Assembly (NCBI GenBank): GCA_013433145.1 | Contig: CM024183.1 | Location: 1,267,501 to 1,331,500, forward strand | From: Ascaris suum | Taxonomy: Eukaryota; Nematoda; Chromadorea; Rhabditida; Ascarididae | DNA length: 64,000 bases | Direction: 5' to 3' | Shown here: positions 14,367 to 27,425 of the stretch, piece after piece | Position numbering within the stretch: the stretch's first letter is position 1 | How the letters are laid out: each line of letters starts with the position of its first letter | The notes under the pieces: generated by a model | What the model was told of the DNA's origin: nothing | The model's input: the letters and a program-made list of their open reading frames with translations, nothing else | Databases searched by the model: none | Position numbers and translations under genes: made by a program

Positions 14367-14658
14367 AGGGAGATTCTAAACAGCAGCATCTCAGTAGGGT
14401 CCCAACCAGGTTCGAGATTTCCCCCCTCCCACTACTCCCTTTTCTCTATTCCCCCCCCACCCCACTACCTTCACAAAAACCTTTAAAGAATTCATCCATC
14501 CGTAAATATTGCCGTACGAATACCACTGATCATCCTATCGGATCAATCACATCGATCGATAATAACTTCTCATGATTTAAAAGCCTGAGTTCTACCCCTC
14601 TCTTTTTCAATTACCGCTTGCCTCCTTATATACAAATTCAAATTCTCGCACGAATAAC

Positions 14659-17600
14659 TCATATACATTTTGAATCATAAATAAATTGCGCAATATCAGG
14701 TTGCAGCCGTTCAGCCTCGGCAAGTACAATCGCAAACGATGTTTCCGAGAAGAGGTCGAGCGCCTTTCGAGCGGCACTTAAACTCCATTTACCACTCGTC
14801 GCATGTTGCTTATCACCATCACGTGGCTTACTGAAATATTCAAATTCCACTTATACCCATATAAAACAATCATAAACTTCACATCTCGAGCAACCTTTTT
14901 AAGGATCAACTCCAATCGCTAAAACTCTTCTCCCCTCCCCCCCCTCCCCCAAGAAAAAGTTCAATTAATAGCGAATTGATAAAGGTGGAGGATTTAGATG
15001 ACAGGGAACTCAACCAATACCACAAAAGACGCATTTCAAAAGTCGATTAAAGTGAAAAAATAAATCTCAAAAAAAAAAAAACAACAACAAATCAGCTTAG
15101 TCAATAAACTGCGCTAATAAATGCTAAAAAATTTTCTTTATAGAAATAATAAAATCAAAATGCAGAAAAAAAAATTGTTCAAAATCATACCTTGCATCAT
15201 TGACATACATAATGAAAGCTTTTGCTCGATTTTCCAGTGATAAAAGAAATTGGCGTATGAAACCGATACGAATACTTTGCTCCCTTGGCAATAAATCCAA
15301 ATGTGATAAAAATTCGATCACTCGTGAATCAGCATGACATCCTCGCATTTCGCTAAATTTATTTATTATTAACACTCCTCTGCTTCTATTTTTAAAAAAT
15401 GTTTAATCAAACAATCTAAACAACCTATCAAACCTATAATATATATTCATCTACACTGATTGTTGTTTATAGTCTATTTTCGTAGGTACACGAGAGCCCA
15501 TGACAACAACAATGAACAAAGAAAAACGAAAAAAAATTAATCATTATCCAACTTCAATTTCTATAAAGAATTTAATCTTTTCTTTGAATAATTTACTTAC
15601 CTATACATTATTACATTTTATTTCATTCCCCTCCCCCCAGTCCCCCCCCCAAGTTTCAGGTCACCTACCGATAAAACCAAGAAAATAGACAAAAAAGTAT
15701 TTAAACTAACAGTTTCATCGATGAGTTAATAAATTGTTTTGAAGCATCGATATCTTGATGAAGAATAGCGGCTGCTTCTTCTCGTTGTCTTTGTGCTTTC
15801 AAACGACAATGTTTCGGAAAGCGTGACGATACGCAAACGATTCGTTTATCGAGATCGATCACCGATATTGGCCATTCACTCTCGACACCCAAACTCATCA
15901 TCTCCGTTAACTCACTCTGAAAATTATTCGCAATCAATAGAAATTCCTTCCAAAAATATTAGTGCTACCATCGTTTCCTCCAGAAAAGTTCAAAGACATG
16001 AAAATAAGAAGAAATGGCGGAAGAGTAAGATGACGAAGAGGGCATCGAGGAGAAGGGGATGAGAAGGGATGGGTAGAAGTAAAGAAGGAAAAGAGGTGGG
16101 AAAACGAACAGGAAAAGGAAGAGGGAGAGGAGGAAGTCCAACTCATATGAAGCTCCAACTTCTCATCACTCCGGAGCCCATGATCGTCTATGAGTCAAAC
16201 TAAATTCAAACGTCCGATAACAGATGCTATCTTATATAAAGACAACAATTTTATAAACAGTTAAGATACCAGGAGAGAATTAATTACACAAATGAAGTGA
16301 ATGAATTTCAATCAATGCAATAGCCACAAAACAAAAAAAAAAAAAAATTCACCACGATCGCAATGGTAAATCTAATATCGAGATTCCCCAACAATAGCTA
16401 TTGATAGATTATTCGACCTGCTTTCAATTCTCTCTAACAGTATAACTCCTAATGTTAATTTTTTATCACATCACATTATCACCACCATAACAAATAATCT
16501 TTTTATAGATTTCGTTGGCACCGGAATATTTGTGCTTCGAAAACGGAAATTCCTCTCTTCGCCCTTCTCCCTCTCTCGCCTTCCATCTCCTCCCTCTTCG
16601 GCATTCATCTAACATTAGCAGGTTCGCATCTTTTAAACACGTTACATAAATACTTCTCGTCAAATCTAAGAAAAAAGTCATCTTCGCTTTCACGATTTAG
16701 ATTCACGAACCGCTAACTCTAATTTTTTATCTCCGAAACTGGCTTAACTAATCAAATTTTATGTCTTCGAAGCACATCAGATTCTATCTTTTTCACAATC
16801 ATATAAAACATATCTTAAGAAATAGGTGACGATAAGACAAATTCCGGCCTCTTGAAGAAGCACCAACTAACCCTACAGACGGCTTGAAGTCTGAGGTAAG
16901 GCGAGTAGGAATGAGCATATGCCTTAAGGCAGCTCCATCGCCACTCTTCGGCCACAAAAAGACTCAGCGTGTTGAGCATCTGAAGAAACTTAACGATTCG
17001 TTTGGCCTAAACACTCGATCCCACCTCATATCAATTCTTGTCAGCGATCACCTCCATCTAGGTTTTTATTCATCACCGATCCCAGTAACTCAAGAAAATA
17101 TCACTCGCAAGAGGCATAGTAAAAACTGTTCACCTGTAAAAATGAAACCCCATTTAGCGCTCACTCAACGATTACGTAATTAAAAACAAACTAAACAACG
17201 CTAACGAACCGTATACGTTACCTTATAGCCTCATTCACATAATGCTACCAATTTATTTCCCTTACAAACCTTTCCCCACCTGCTGAAAGTTTCTCGATAA
17301 ATGTAAAGGTAAGAATCAATTATTAATTAGAAAGCATACCTTGGCCACATCAGTTTTATGATCACCAATTAAAACACAATGCGCTTGTGAACGTAATAAT
17401 GCTGTAATTGCACGTGCAAGAAACACGTTATCGCCAAGATTACTATCCATTAGATAGGTTCTTCGCAACTGCAAATTATTTTTGTTATTTAATCATATCT
17501 TTTTGCGACAAACTTGAGCTTGTCTCCTAATAAAAATTAACGAATAAATATTGCAACAATTAATTCTCGACGATACTACCTTCAACTGTTGCATGAAAAA

Positions 17601-20600
17601 AAAATCACCAACCTTAATCTCGTCTAAAGAAGTATAGAGGGGGAACCGTTCCGCTGCACCAAGCACCGATAACATTTTCACCACTTCACCCATCACGCGA
17701 AATATCACGTCATGAGTACTCTCCTATAATTACATTTTATTTAAAAAAATACTTCAAATTAAAAACAAAAAAAAAACAAAAACAATAATCGACATTAAAA
17801 GAATACACTCCTTAAAAAACATCAATTGGAGGCGCATATTTAAATACTTATAAAATTGGTCATCTTTTCAAATTTATTCTTCAAATGATTCAAAAAAATT
17901 CTTCAAAAATACTTTAAAAAACGCAACTGCTATCTTATATTTCATTAAAATTGAACGAAAGAATTAAAATCGAACGGAAATATGAAATTCAAAAGCGAAT
18001 TAATAATTTGCTATCCAAGAGAATATCAATAGCAATTAAATTCAGCAAGTTAAAAAATTTTGAAAATATAAATAATTAGTGGATTTCAAAGGAATAAAAA
18101 TAAAAGCAAAAAAAGCAACTTACAACCAAATGAAGAGCTTTAACGCGTGGCAACATATCGGATACCATCGATTCAATTGTACTCTGTCGTTGCAAATACC
18201 AATCCAATCTGCAAATCAATAATAACCTAGAAATACTTCAATCTATTTTCGTAGCAGCAGCCACCTGAACATAGTTACAGCCATCTGAAGACCTAGGTCT
18301 AGTTTTGTACCTGCAACTACCTGAACACCTGGGTCTATTTTTTAGTTGCGGCCACCTGAACATTAGTATGCCGTGGGAGGTTTTGAAATAAAAAAATCCT
18401 TTTACCTCCAAATTTTCGCTTCGTCAAAAAACCAAAGAGCTTATCGCTGTTGGCACGCCACCCGGATAGAAGGCAGCAGCCCGGCTTAGCAGAGGTTTTT
18501 TTGGCAACCTTACAAGAGCAAAAGACCACTGCGCCAGCCTACAACCTCCTTTTCTAAGATGAGCCTAAGAACTTAGAAACGCCAAGTACTTCGTAGAACT
18601 GACACGAGGGTAGTATTCCGCTTCAAGTATTCCTCACCCTAGCATGATTCCTTTTCTTTCTTCCTCCCTACCTCTGTGGGAAGTAATCCTGACTTGCTCT
18701 ATCAGAACAACGAACTTGGACTGGTGCGTGAGAAGAGAGAGTGCACACATAGCACGTCGTGCACCACCAGCGCATACCACTGGGAACATAAACGAACCGG
18801 CCACCAGGTCGCGTTTCGGCACGATGGTCAGTTTGTGATGCAAAGGATTTGAAGGCAGCTGAGTACTGAAAGATAGTGAAATTATTTGCTGAAAATATTT
18901 CACTTAATGTCCTTTATATTTTCTGCCTCATTTCACTTATTTACCTGTTGTGGATGAGGAGTTTTTTACGCAACATATCAGAGGATCTGAAGGAGCGGGT
19001 CAAGTCACATGATTGCAGAAGATGCCGTCTTCTTCTTCTGTAATATCGAAAAGTGTTACCAACATCGATGGGAAATGGCTCCACTTACCTGAGACCACCA
19101 ATACTGCAAATCTTAGACGACCGACTGACGTTGTCGGATCAAAAAGACGACATTGTTAACTAGTTCCACATTGAGATCTCTATAATCCAGATTCATTGCA
19201 GCAGTCATCTCTCCTTCACCTAATAACCCTCCCTCCTCCCCTTCCCGCCTTTTCCACAGTGTTACTATAGGAGTGTCCTCATACTATCACTAAAGAGCAC
19301 TCCACAAGCTTTCAATACCAACATGGAAAGTTGACCACCCTTGCAGACCTGCTCGGTGAGTACCTACAAATCATACCTGTAAATCTGACCACACCTGCAG
19401 ACCTGTTCGGTGAGTACCTACAAATCATACCTGTAAATCTGACCATACCTGCAAATCTGCTCGGCGAGTACAGACTTCGCAATGAACATCTCATCGCTGA
19501 TCTCAAGTGTATTTTCACCGCACATAGCCTCGAATACTTCATAATCCGCCACCTCATCGAATCCCAAACTATCGTCCGTTAGTGTCCGTTCCTCTTCCAC
19601 GTAGCCTTCATCTGCCTAAAAACGTATTTCACCTGAATCTACTAGAAGCTTATTATTATTACCTGGTCTTACCTATTATACCTAATATGAATCGACAGCC
19701 ACAAGTGTAGTTGAATGTGTTTCATAACAACCATATCTGCATAAAGGCTGGGATATATAGACTGGTTTTACTGCTAAATGCAACTGACCTATTACCAACA
19801 CATCAGCACATAATTATTGATCACCTCGAATTAACCTGCGAAATAAAATATCATACCTTTTGACTTGTGCTCATTTCAACAGCATTTCGAATGTCCATTA
19901 AAGGTGACTGAACACTGAGATCGCTATGCGTCGAGATTGTACCGGTTATACCAGAATCAACAGCCGATGAAAACATCGCTGTAAAAATATACACCTATTT
20001 TTCTGTACACCTGTCCACCTGAAAACTACTATCAAAGCCCATCGAAGCATCATAAACAACAGCTATTGCAAAATCATTTGCTTCATTCATCGCTATATAC
20101 GCTTACTGTTTCAAAAATTATTTTAAACTGGAATACTGAAAACGGCGGTAGAGAAGACGATTTTACTGGCTAGCTCGTATTCAAGCCTGGGTTGAGGGCC
20201 TACCTTGTCCGAACCCAACCTCTCCTTACTCTTTTACTTCCACAAGTACTGGGCATAGAAGCGCTCGATAAAGAAACTAGTCATCTGGCCATATTACTAC
20301 CACGACAGCAGAACGAAACTATTAAAGAAACTATTAGATTTCGTTCCTTGCCGATTTGTAAACTGGGCTTTTCTATTTGGGTGATCTTCGGTTGCAATCT
20401 CCCTCTTCCGTCAAGTTCGAAGAAATACAAACGAACAGGTGTTGCCAATAATCAGCAAAAAAATAAAAATAACTTTCAACGCAGCATACCTTGTTGTGTC
20501 TCATCAGTGCCATCGGTTCCCCTCTTTGATACTGTCTCTCCAGCAACAGCACCCTCATCCGATACGTTCGAAAAGCTCGGTGAATGCGTTAACATCTGTA

Positions 20601-23600
20601 AAAATCAGTATTTAATTTAATTAAATATTCATAACTGTAGCGGTAACTTCTAACATTACCTCCAAAAATAATGAAAGGTGTTGACGCTCACCTGTTAACC
20701 ACCTAATTACTTCATTACAGGACTCTTGGCATCATTTCATCAAATTGTATCCTTGTTGAATAAAGGCGTTGCTCAGCCTTTCATTAAAACAAATATATCT
20801 CAAAAAACTCCACTCTCATTACCTCTTCATGATTCCAGCAAAAAAAAAAACGCACAGCGCATGCAGACAACACTTTCTTTCCGGAAACCAGCGGATAAGA
20901 GGGAATGAAAATTCTAAAAACCATCGTTTACGAATCGAAAATAGATATCATTTTTGGGTTTTGCAACAAGAACGCTCGCATTCTTTTTCCAGATCTTTTC
21001 TTTCCTCATCAAATATCTTCCGGTTGCTATAAAAGAAAAGGTACGGTTCTTACCTGTTTTTTCACTAAAATACAATAAACCTTTCAACTATCTTCAAATG
21101 TACAAGAAATTACCTGATCAAATACCGCGGACAGGTGCTGTACAAACTTGCAGGTAAAGGGCTATAACTTACCACTGTGTTGGTCGACGTGGAATCTACA
21201 TTTGATGGTGCCCTTTCAAAGAATACACCCTCTTTTCCTTCCTTATTAGGTTCATCCAATCGTGCCTCCGTCATTAGTAACATTGAAAGATCTTGTGGTG
21301 TATTCGGGAAACATTCATTCCGCGCTAATAATACATCCACACCAAATGCAATTGCCTACAATTAGTTTGTTTACTCAAAACTCTTCTATGATATAAATTT
21401 TCATTACTTAATAAAATAAACAGTTTTTTATTATTTAATAAAATCAAACCTTTTAAAGCATATTACACCTTTATTACCTGAAAAATAATGGCAAACTTAA
21501 AACTAGTCTGTTAAAAAAAAGATTTTTGCCTATACAACGATGAAAAACACATCGTATATGCCTCATTTTCTCTAACAGACATAATTTCAAACTATTGAAA
21601 GTGAGAGAAATCTACTTGTCATCAACCAAAGTAGAAAATTTTTCCCACAAACGGAAAAAAATTGAGCTACCAAAATCTTTTTCCGTTTATTCCTTAATTC
21701 AGAAACGAGAAAATGAATTGAAACTTACTTCGGTCATTTCATCCGGCCTCGTAATGTTCGAATCGGCCGGAATTTGAAGCGAATATTGCGCCAACACTTC
21801 TTCCTAAAATCAAACCTCTCCAATATTAGATCATATGCTGAATACAGCATCAATAACAACCGTTATTAATTTCGAATCGATATTGAAAGAAATAAGAAGG
21901 AAAAGGGAGGCACAAGAAGAGGAACGGACAAAAATATGTACGATTCGCGTTCTTATAGTTTGACTCAAACCTATTATTTTTTCGTTCCTGCCTCATCTTG
22001 CAGTTCCTTCGCCCTCCCGCCCTCCCCCCTCCCCTCTATGTATTTCTTAGGCCCTATCGGAATACATACTAAAGACTTACAAAAAACGCCTGCAGAGTCA
22101 TATACAACAACGAATATGTATAATACACAATCGATGCAATAATACAGCCACCTCAAATGATCACAATCAAGGGGGCTTCTGTATCCCTCCAAAAATTTTG
22201 TGCATGGAAAAGTTGGCAAATTTTCAAGTTTCAGCCACTTTATTTTTGGCGAAAAAAGCTTCATGAAGCAAGTTTCAATCAGTGATCCCAAACGTAAACA
22301 AATGTTTAATAGTGTACATCAACGATACCAGAATCATTTGCACATTTCAAAAGCAATACATCCAGGATTGTACAACAAAAAAGTTGGTGATTACGCAAGA
22401 GGGAAGAGAAGAGCGAGATCATAAAAGGCACCTCAATCTTCCCTAAACCTTGAAATTTTCATAATCGAAAACTTTAGTTCCCGATGAGGTGGCCGCTTGC
22501 ATCATGCAAAATCATGAGGGAAGACAGTGACCTCTAATCCTATTCCTCCCCCCTCCCTCCCCTCCCCCCCCCACCCCCACCCCCGAACCTCTATAAATTA
22601 ATGATTAAGGCATATTAAAAATAGGTGTACTCCCAAAGTTTGTTTTCCACTTGCTCAAAAAATCCGAAACGAAAACAGTTATGAAGTTATCTAACCAAAA
22701 AAAAAATGAAATAAAAAACAGGCTTGAAATTTCCTGATCAACGGATATGAAAAGAAAACAAGAGATATGGAATCACCTGGTCAATGGTAATGCGACTTTC
22801 ACCACCTTTACCATCGTCCTCATCATTACCGGATGTACTGTCCGCACTTTGACTTTCTTCCAATTCAGAAGTGGAAGCAAAACTTGTCTAAAATCCAACA
22901 TTCTAAATTATCACTACTAAAGAAAAAGATATAAATCAAGCATGATGGCCATAAAAAACTATAATAATATTTAATCAATCTACAGCCTACCACAAATAAG
23001 ATTTCCATCCTTATAATAGGAGATGCGATAAGGATACTCTATATCGAATATCATCACTGAAAAAGAGGATAAGTAGTTGAGCGAGGAGAGATGAGAAGGA
23101 GATTTCCCTCCTAATTCTTGCATTCCAGGTCGTCTTAGGAAGAAAATATCACGGCAATGATCATTTCGGGAAACTACAGAGACTGACGAAAGAAAGAGAT
23201 AGGGATAGGGAGAGAGAGAAAAAGGAGAGAGATAGATCCTGAAAAAAATCTAGGAAATGAAACCGCCGCAATCGTTTAATGAATAAAAAAATTAATTAAT
23301 AAGTGGAAAACTACGAAATATGACCGACCATTAAACGTGCCTGCTCATCATCTTCAACAGTCGTATTGGTTCGTGCACCAAGAGTGGAACGGCTTTCGCT
23401 CATAAATTCGTCCAAATAATGTAAACCATCGTTTCGCGACCTTTGACCCGCAGATTCACTTCGAGATAACGTTGACGAAGAAATCTTTAAAACAAATAAA
23501 TAAATCTATAAATTACAACAAAACTTTGCATCTAAAAAAAATTCAATTCTTAACAACTTGTGGACTCAATAGGAAACAGAATATATTCCTCTGAGCCATA

Positions 23601-26600
23601 GACTACCACCAGAATGGAAAATATCTTTTCGGAAATTCTAGTTTCACCACTAAAATAATCTCTTATAGGATATTCAGACCTTAAAAGACGTTACCATCGA
23701 TTTCTTAGAATTTTAGACGTCTATTACAGCACTCGTTGAATTCTATTACAGCACAAATAGCATCATATATAAATAAAAATTGACTCGATAATATTCTGCA
23801 ATATTTTCATGCATACACATAATAAAATTAAATCCTTGAAAAGAACAAATAATATCTTCAGGAAATCAAAAAAAAAAAAAAAAAACAATCCATAGCGAAA
23901 ATAAATTGGCACAGAAAATATTTTCCGAGTTTTATCCTCATAGAAAAATTGAATGCTCTTAATTCGACCATCATTTACGTGGCTAATATAATATCGGGAA
24001 GAGCAACATAGAAGCACAAAACGATTGAAGGATCACCCAATGAATTAACTAAGGAGAGAAAAAACGGAAGCGGAAGGGACCGCTCAACGATTTCAATTAC
24101 CAATTTAATCGTTTTATTTCAACTGTGCAATATTCAATGATAATCATAATTGCTTTTACAAATTTCTTGACTTAAAAAAACAATGATTTTTTCGTTCTCT
24201 TCATTAAATTCATTTTAATTTTGTTAGTGAATTTAGTAAATAAATAAATTCACTGCAATATTTCATCTATGATTTATGCCAGCTCCATTGTATCTCATCC
24301 TACTCAATTAATTCAAAGGGATCGGCAAATCTCCACTAAAATGCAGCATTACCACAACCACAAACATAAATATATAACGCCGGCCACCTAAATAATTTAC
24401 ATATATAATGCACTCAAAAACTTAAATAAAACTTAATTACTAGCAAATAAGAGTGAGTAAAATGATTATAAAGCAGTATACCATGCTATCACATAAGACG
24501 CCAGGATGCATACGAGAACATATGGCGCAAACGTCCATCTCCGCAATCGTACAAGTCAATAAATCATCCTACAACATTCAATTTTACTTTTTCTCTTAAC
24601 AATTTGATATTATTGAATAACCTCGATCATCTCTTAATATACCTCCTTCCGACTTGAACGGATAGCAAGTCATCCATAAGCTTGTATTTTTAATTTATTT
24701 CTAAGCACCCGAATCGGCTTTTTTAAATTCCTCTGAAAAAAAAACATTCACATAGTACATAGAACAATTCTTTCTTAATTAAAAAAATTATATTTTGGAA
24801 AAATTAGCATTTCCCCATATTACTTGTAATGACCTATAAGTAAATAAATTTACTTCAATTTACAAATCAGCAGATAGAGAAAACTTCAAAAATTAAATTA
24901 CACTTACATTAAATGCATTATCAATATCTTCGTATGTATTCGTGCTAGTCGCTTTCGAGACTGATGATGTGAGGCTATTTGTTGTATCTTTTGAGCAATC
25001 GGAATTCGACGCAAATTCAACTGGACTGAGACTTGAGACAGCAATCGGCTCCCACACAAAACACAACTCCGGTCCATTCATATAATCGAACGATGACCAT
25101 ACAACTTTGCTTATAGCACATGGATCGCGTATCGTTAATTGTAGAGTACGTGTTGAATCCTTAAATAAATAATTAAAGAATCATCCATATTCTTTTAAAT
25201 TATATAGATTAATCAATTTTTCACCTTAAAACCACCACTTTATTAAGCATGGCCCAAAGAAAAAGTCGAACTCTGCTGATATTCAATATCCTTTCATAAC
25301 CATAAAAATATCTTCAAGATGAAACAGTGTTTTTTATACGTTAAAGACATTTGTTAAGACGTTGTCTTTATGGATGATCGCAAATCCTTGTAGCTTCGTA
25401 GTCAATCGTTGCTAGGCTATTTTTTTACCTCAGGCACAAAGACGAGATCGATATAATGATGAGGAAACTTCAATTCATCAAACGGATCTCAAACAAATAA
25501 AGCGCTAATATTTCTCGTCCCCTTAATTTAGAAATATTATTCCTCTTGAATAGATTTATTTGCTTTTAAGCAGGTTTTTTCTTACAAATCTATACAGAAA
25601 ATTATGATGAACCATAATTTGATTAATGCACAATATCATGAAAGTACCTTATCTATCACAATTTATTAATAAACAAATCAAATCATTAAAAAAATTGAAA
25701 CATCTTTGAAAAATTTTTATTATCTTCAAATATCATGAAAAAAAATTAATTTTTAATTGAATTTTTATTCAAAATTTATGAAAACCTCGAATTGTTTAAC
25801 TTTTATTTCAATGAATCCCCAAATTTTTATGGATTTTTTTTTTTTTTGAAATAGTGCAGTTCACTAAGAGTCTATGGAGCGATGATATTAAGTGAGGCCA
25901 GTAAAATCGATTGCTGCATGCACATTATGTAAGAAAAATTCATTCATTCGATTGTGCTAACGAGAAAAAAAAAACACATTTTCCAATCACGACAACGGCC
26001 ACAAAATTGCATGAGAGAAAAAAAAATCAGAACTTTCAATCGATCGATCAATAACAACAATTAATTAAGAAAGTAATAAAGAATCTTCAGTATCCTCTAA
26101 GGTAAAATAATACTTAAATAATACTTAGTAATAAAAACTTTCACCTTAAGATACCGACAAAACAGGTGGGTATTTGACGATGGATTTTCAAGAATTTCCA
26201 AAGATGAGAAAGGAAACTCCTATACTCCCGATAAATTACCTAGTAATAGTTGATAAAGCAAAACCTATATTTAAAAAATAACAAATTATGCTGCACTTCG
26301 ACTGTAATTAATAAAAGTAATTCACAAATTATAATCCCCTCTCTTCTCTCCTGTCCAAAATAAATCAATTAACAGGAATTCTAATATCCACATATCGCAT
26401 CGCACGGGAAAAAAATTGCACAAGAATCTAAACTGCTACCCCAACTAGTGGGAATGATTCAGAATTGCTAAAGAATCAATAACTTTTGAAGAAATTAAAC
26501 ATAAATTGACGATATTTTCTTTAAAAAAATAAGAGGAGAGGATTATCATAAAGCACTGATATGAGTTGATCATTAAGTTTATATGATAAACTCTTCGATG

Positions 26601-26696
26601 CATATTTAATTATATAATTGCTATCATAGTTCAAAATAATACAACAGAACAAACCTCAACCGCTTCATAGACACTCCAAAATTCTTCCGCATCCAT
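14659..26696 (-). CDS. alfa-1: C9orf72 homolog (nematode ALFA-1), ~20 exons
   Basis: C9orf72 is a longin/DENN protein that acts with SMCR8 and WDR41 in lysosome and autophagy control. Minus-strand exons: 26696-26655, 26219-26145 (alternative start 26264), 25159-24908, 24568-24482, 23484-23329, 22887-22777, 21803-21729, 21355-21173, 20595-20490, 19978-19857, 19615-19449, 19111-19089, 19037-19009, 18888-18778, 18208-18124 (or from 18226), 17723-17613, 17468-17340, 15916-15711, 15379-15191, 14830-14659, stop TGA. All junctions agree in phase except 18778/18208. Family matches: FDYMNGPELCFVWEP, EISDEMFIAKSVLAEQICR, HHKLTIVPKRDLVAGSFMF, MGEVVKMLSVLG, GDNVFLARAITALLRS, SIRIGFIRQFLLSLENRAKA and FAIVLAEAERLQPDIAQFIY line up in order with human C9orf72. 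The model is ~808 aa against 481 in human; most of the excess is a Ser/acidic insertion of roughly 350 residues between the first two motifs. A segment equivalent to human RTLCLFL...CEAESS was not found between exons 17 and 18. Confidence 0.88.
18240..18365. repeat. Imperfect repeat 'ccacctgaaca' inside alfa-1 intron
   Basis: Three to four drifting copies of a ~50 bp unit carrying gcagccacctgaaca / aactacctgaacacct / cggccacctgaaca. It sits just upstream (in transcript sense) of the exon whose acceptor could not be fixed. Confidence 0.55.
19333..19470. repeat. 54-bp tandem repeat containing an exon end and its splice donor
   Basis: Units start at 19333, 19387 and 19441, two complete and one partial, with few differences. 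Read on the minus strand, each unit holds the 3' end of alfa-1 exon 11 (GTACTC..CCGA.CAG) followed by a CAG|GT donor. Only the copy at 19441 is continuous with the long exon frame; the other two lie in the following intron. Confidence 0.85.
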
Positions 26697-26776
26697 TTTT
26701 TTTTTAAATCAGTAAGTCGAAGCGTGTGGAAATACTTTAGACAAATAAGGATAGTACCACGATCCGGCTATTTTAT

Positions 26777-26780
26777 TCTG
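26777..26780 (-). promoter_or_regulatory. Candidate trans-splice acceptor for alfa-1
   Basis: On the minus strand the sequence reads ctttgtttcag and then ~80 nt to the ATG at 26696. It is a good TTTCAG acceptor with no upstream coding exon, so it could be a spliced-leader site or the end of a 5' UTR intron. Confidence 0.45.
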
Positions 26781-27324
26781 AAACAAAGATAAGTGCAGTC
26801 GTTAATATACGGTTTACAAACTTTAATTAGCGGGTATAGATTAAATCTAGTCTTGAACCCGATAGCAAGTGATTTAAACCGCTATCATATAAGGAGAGGT
26901 TAAATCTAGTCCCGCTTAAACAATCACCTTTTACCCAGAGCAATCCGGTAGCGGATTTTACCGGGATCCAAAATAAGGTAAGTACTGGAAGATTGGAAGT
27001 AAGCAATTTTACTCACGAAAAGGGGAACAGTTCCGACGATATTTCAATTTAATGGTTTATTCATCAATAAACCAACTACATAATGGGCTGCTTTTTTCTA
27101 AAATAAAACCGAATGAATTCGCAAAAAAAAAAAAAAAAAAACTGAATTAGCGTCTAAATAACTGACTACAAATGTACGATCGATAAATGATTAACAACAT
27201 TCTTTCGGACTAAAAAATCTAACATTGCAATTATCGCCTACTCTTTTTGCAATATTCGCATGCTAATCATGCGGTCATATTCTTTAACAAACGTTTCGGT
27301 GTCTAATTTGTTCAAATTATACAA

Positions 27325-27425
27325 AAATTATTACTACTATTACTATTACTGTTATCACTATTATTACTATTATTTATTTATTTATTATTACCACTACTAC
27401 TATTATTATTACTGTTCTTACTTTA
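27325..27425. repeat. Degenerate trinucleotide microsatellite (ATT/ACT)n
   Basis: About 100 bp of near-periodic tta/tac triplets on the + strand. The Tyr-rich open frame across it is an artefact of the repeat. Confidence 0.85.

Larger units (their letters stand above)
5043..14658. other. Gene-poor region; no supported gene
   Basis: Open frames here are short, AT-driven and lack family resemblance. The region holds a second TA tract, a C18 run, C14 and G15 runs, a pair of direct-repeat hairpins (9908-10442), many ATGCAAAT octamers and a slightly GC-richer island at 13380-13640 without an ORF. It lies downstream of the 3' end of the minus-strand C9orf72 homolog. Confidence 0.55.

Noticed and set aside
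15793..16158. Overlapping open frames on both strands around alfa-1 exon 18
   Set aside because: The + strand frame is a shadow of the real exon, and the minus-strand Ser/Pro-rich frame is low-complexity intron sequence.
20192..20620. 142-codon + strand open frame, the longest in the window
   Set aside because: It overlaps alfa-1 exon 9 on the opposite strand and the adjoining intron, and resembles no family; the minus-strand reading is supported by splice sites and phase.
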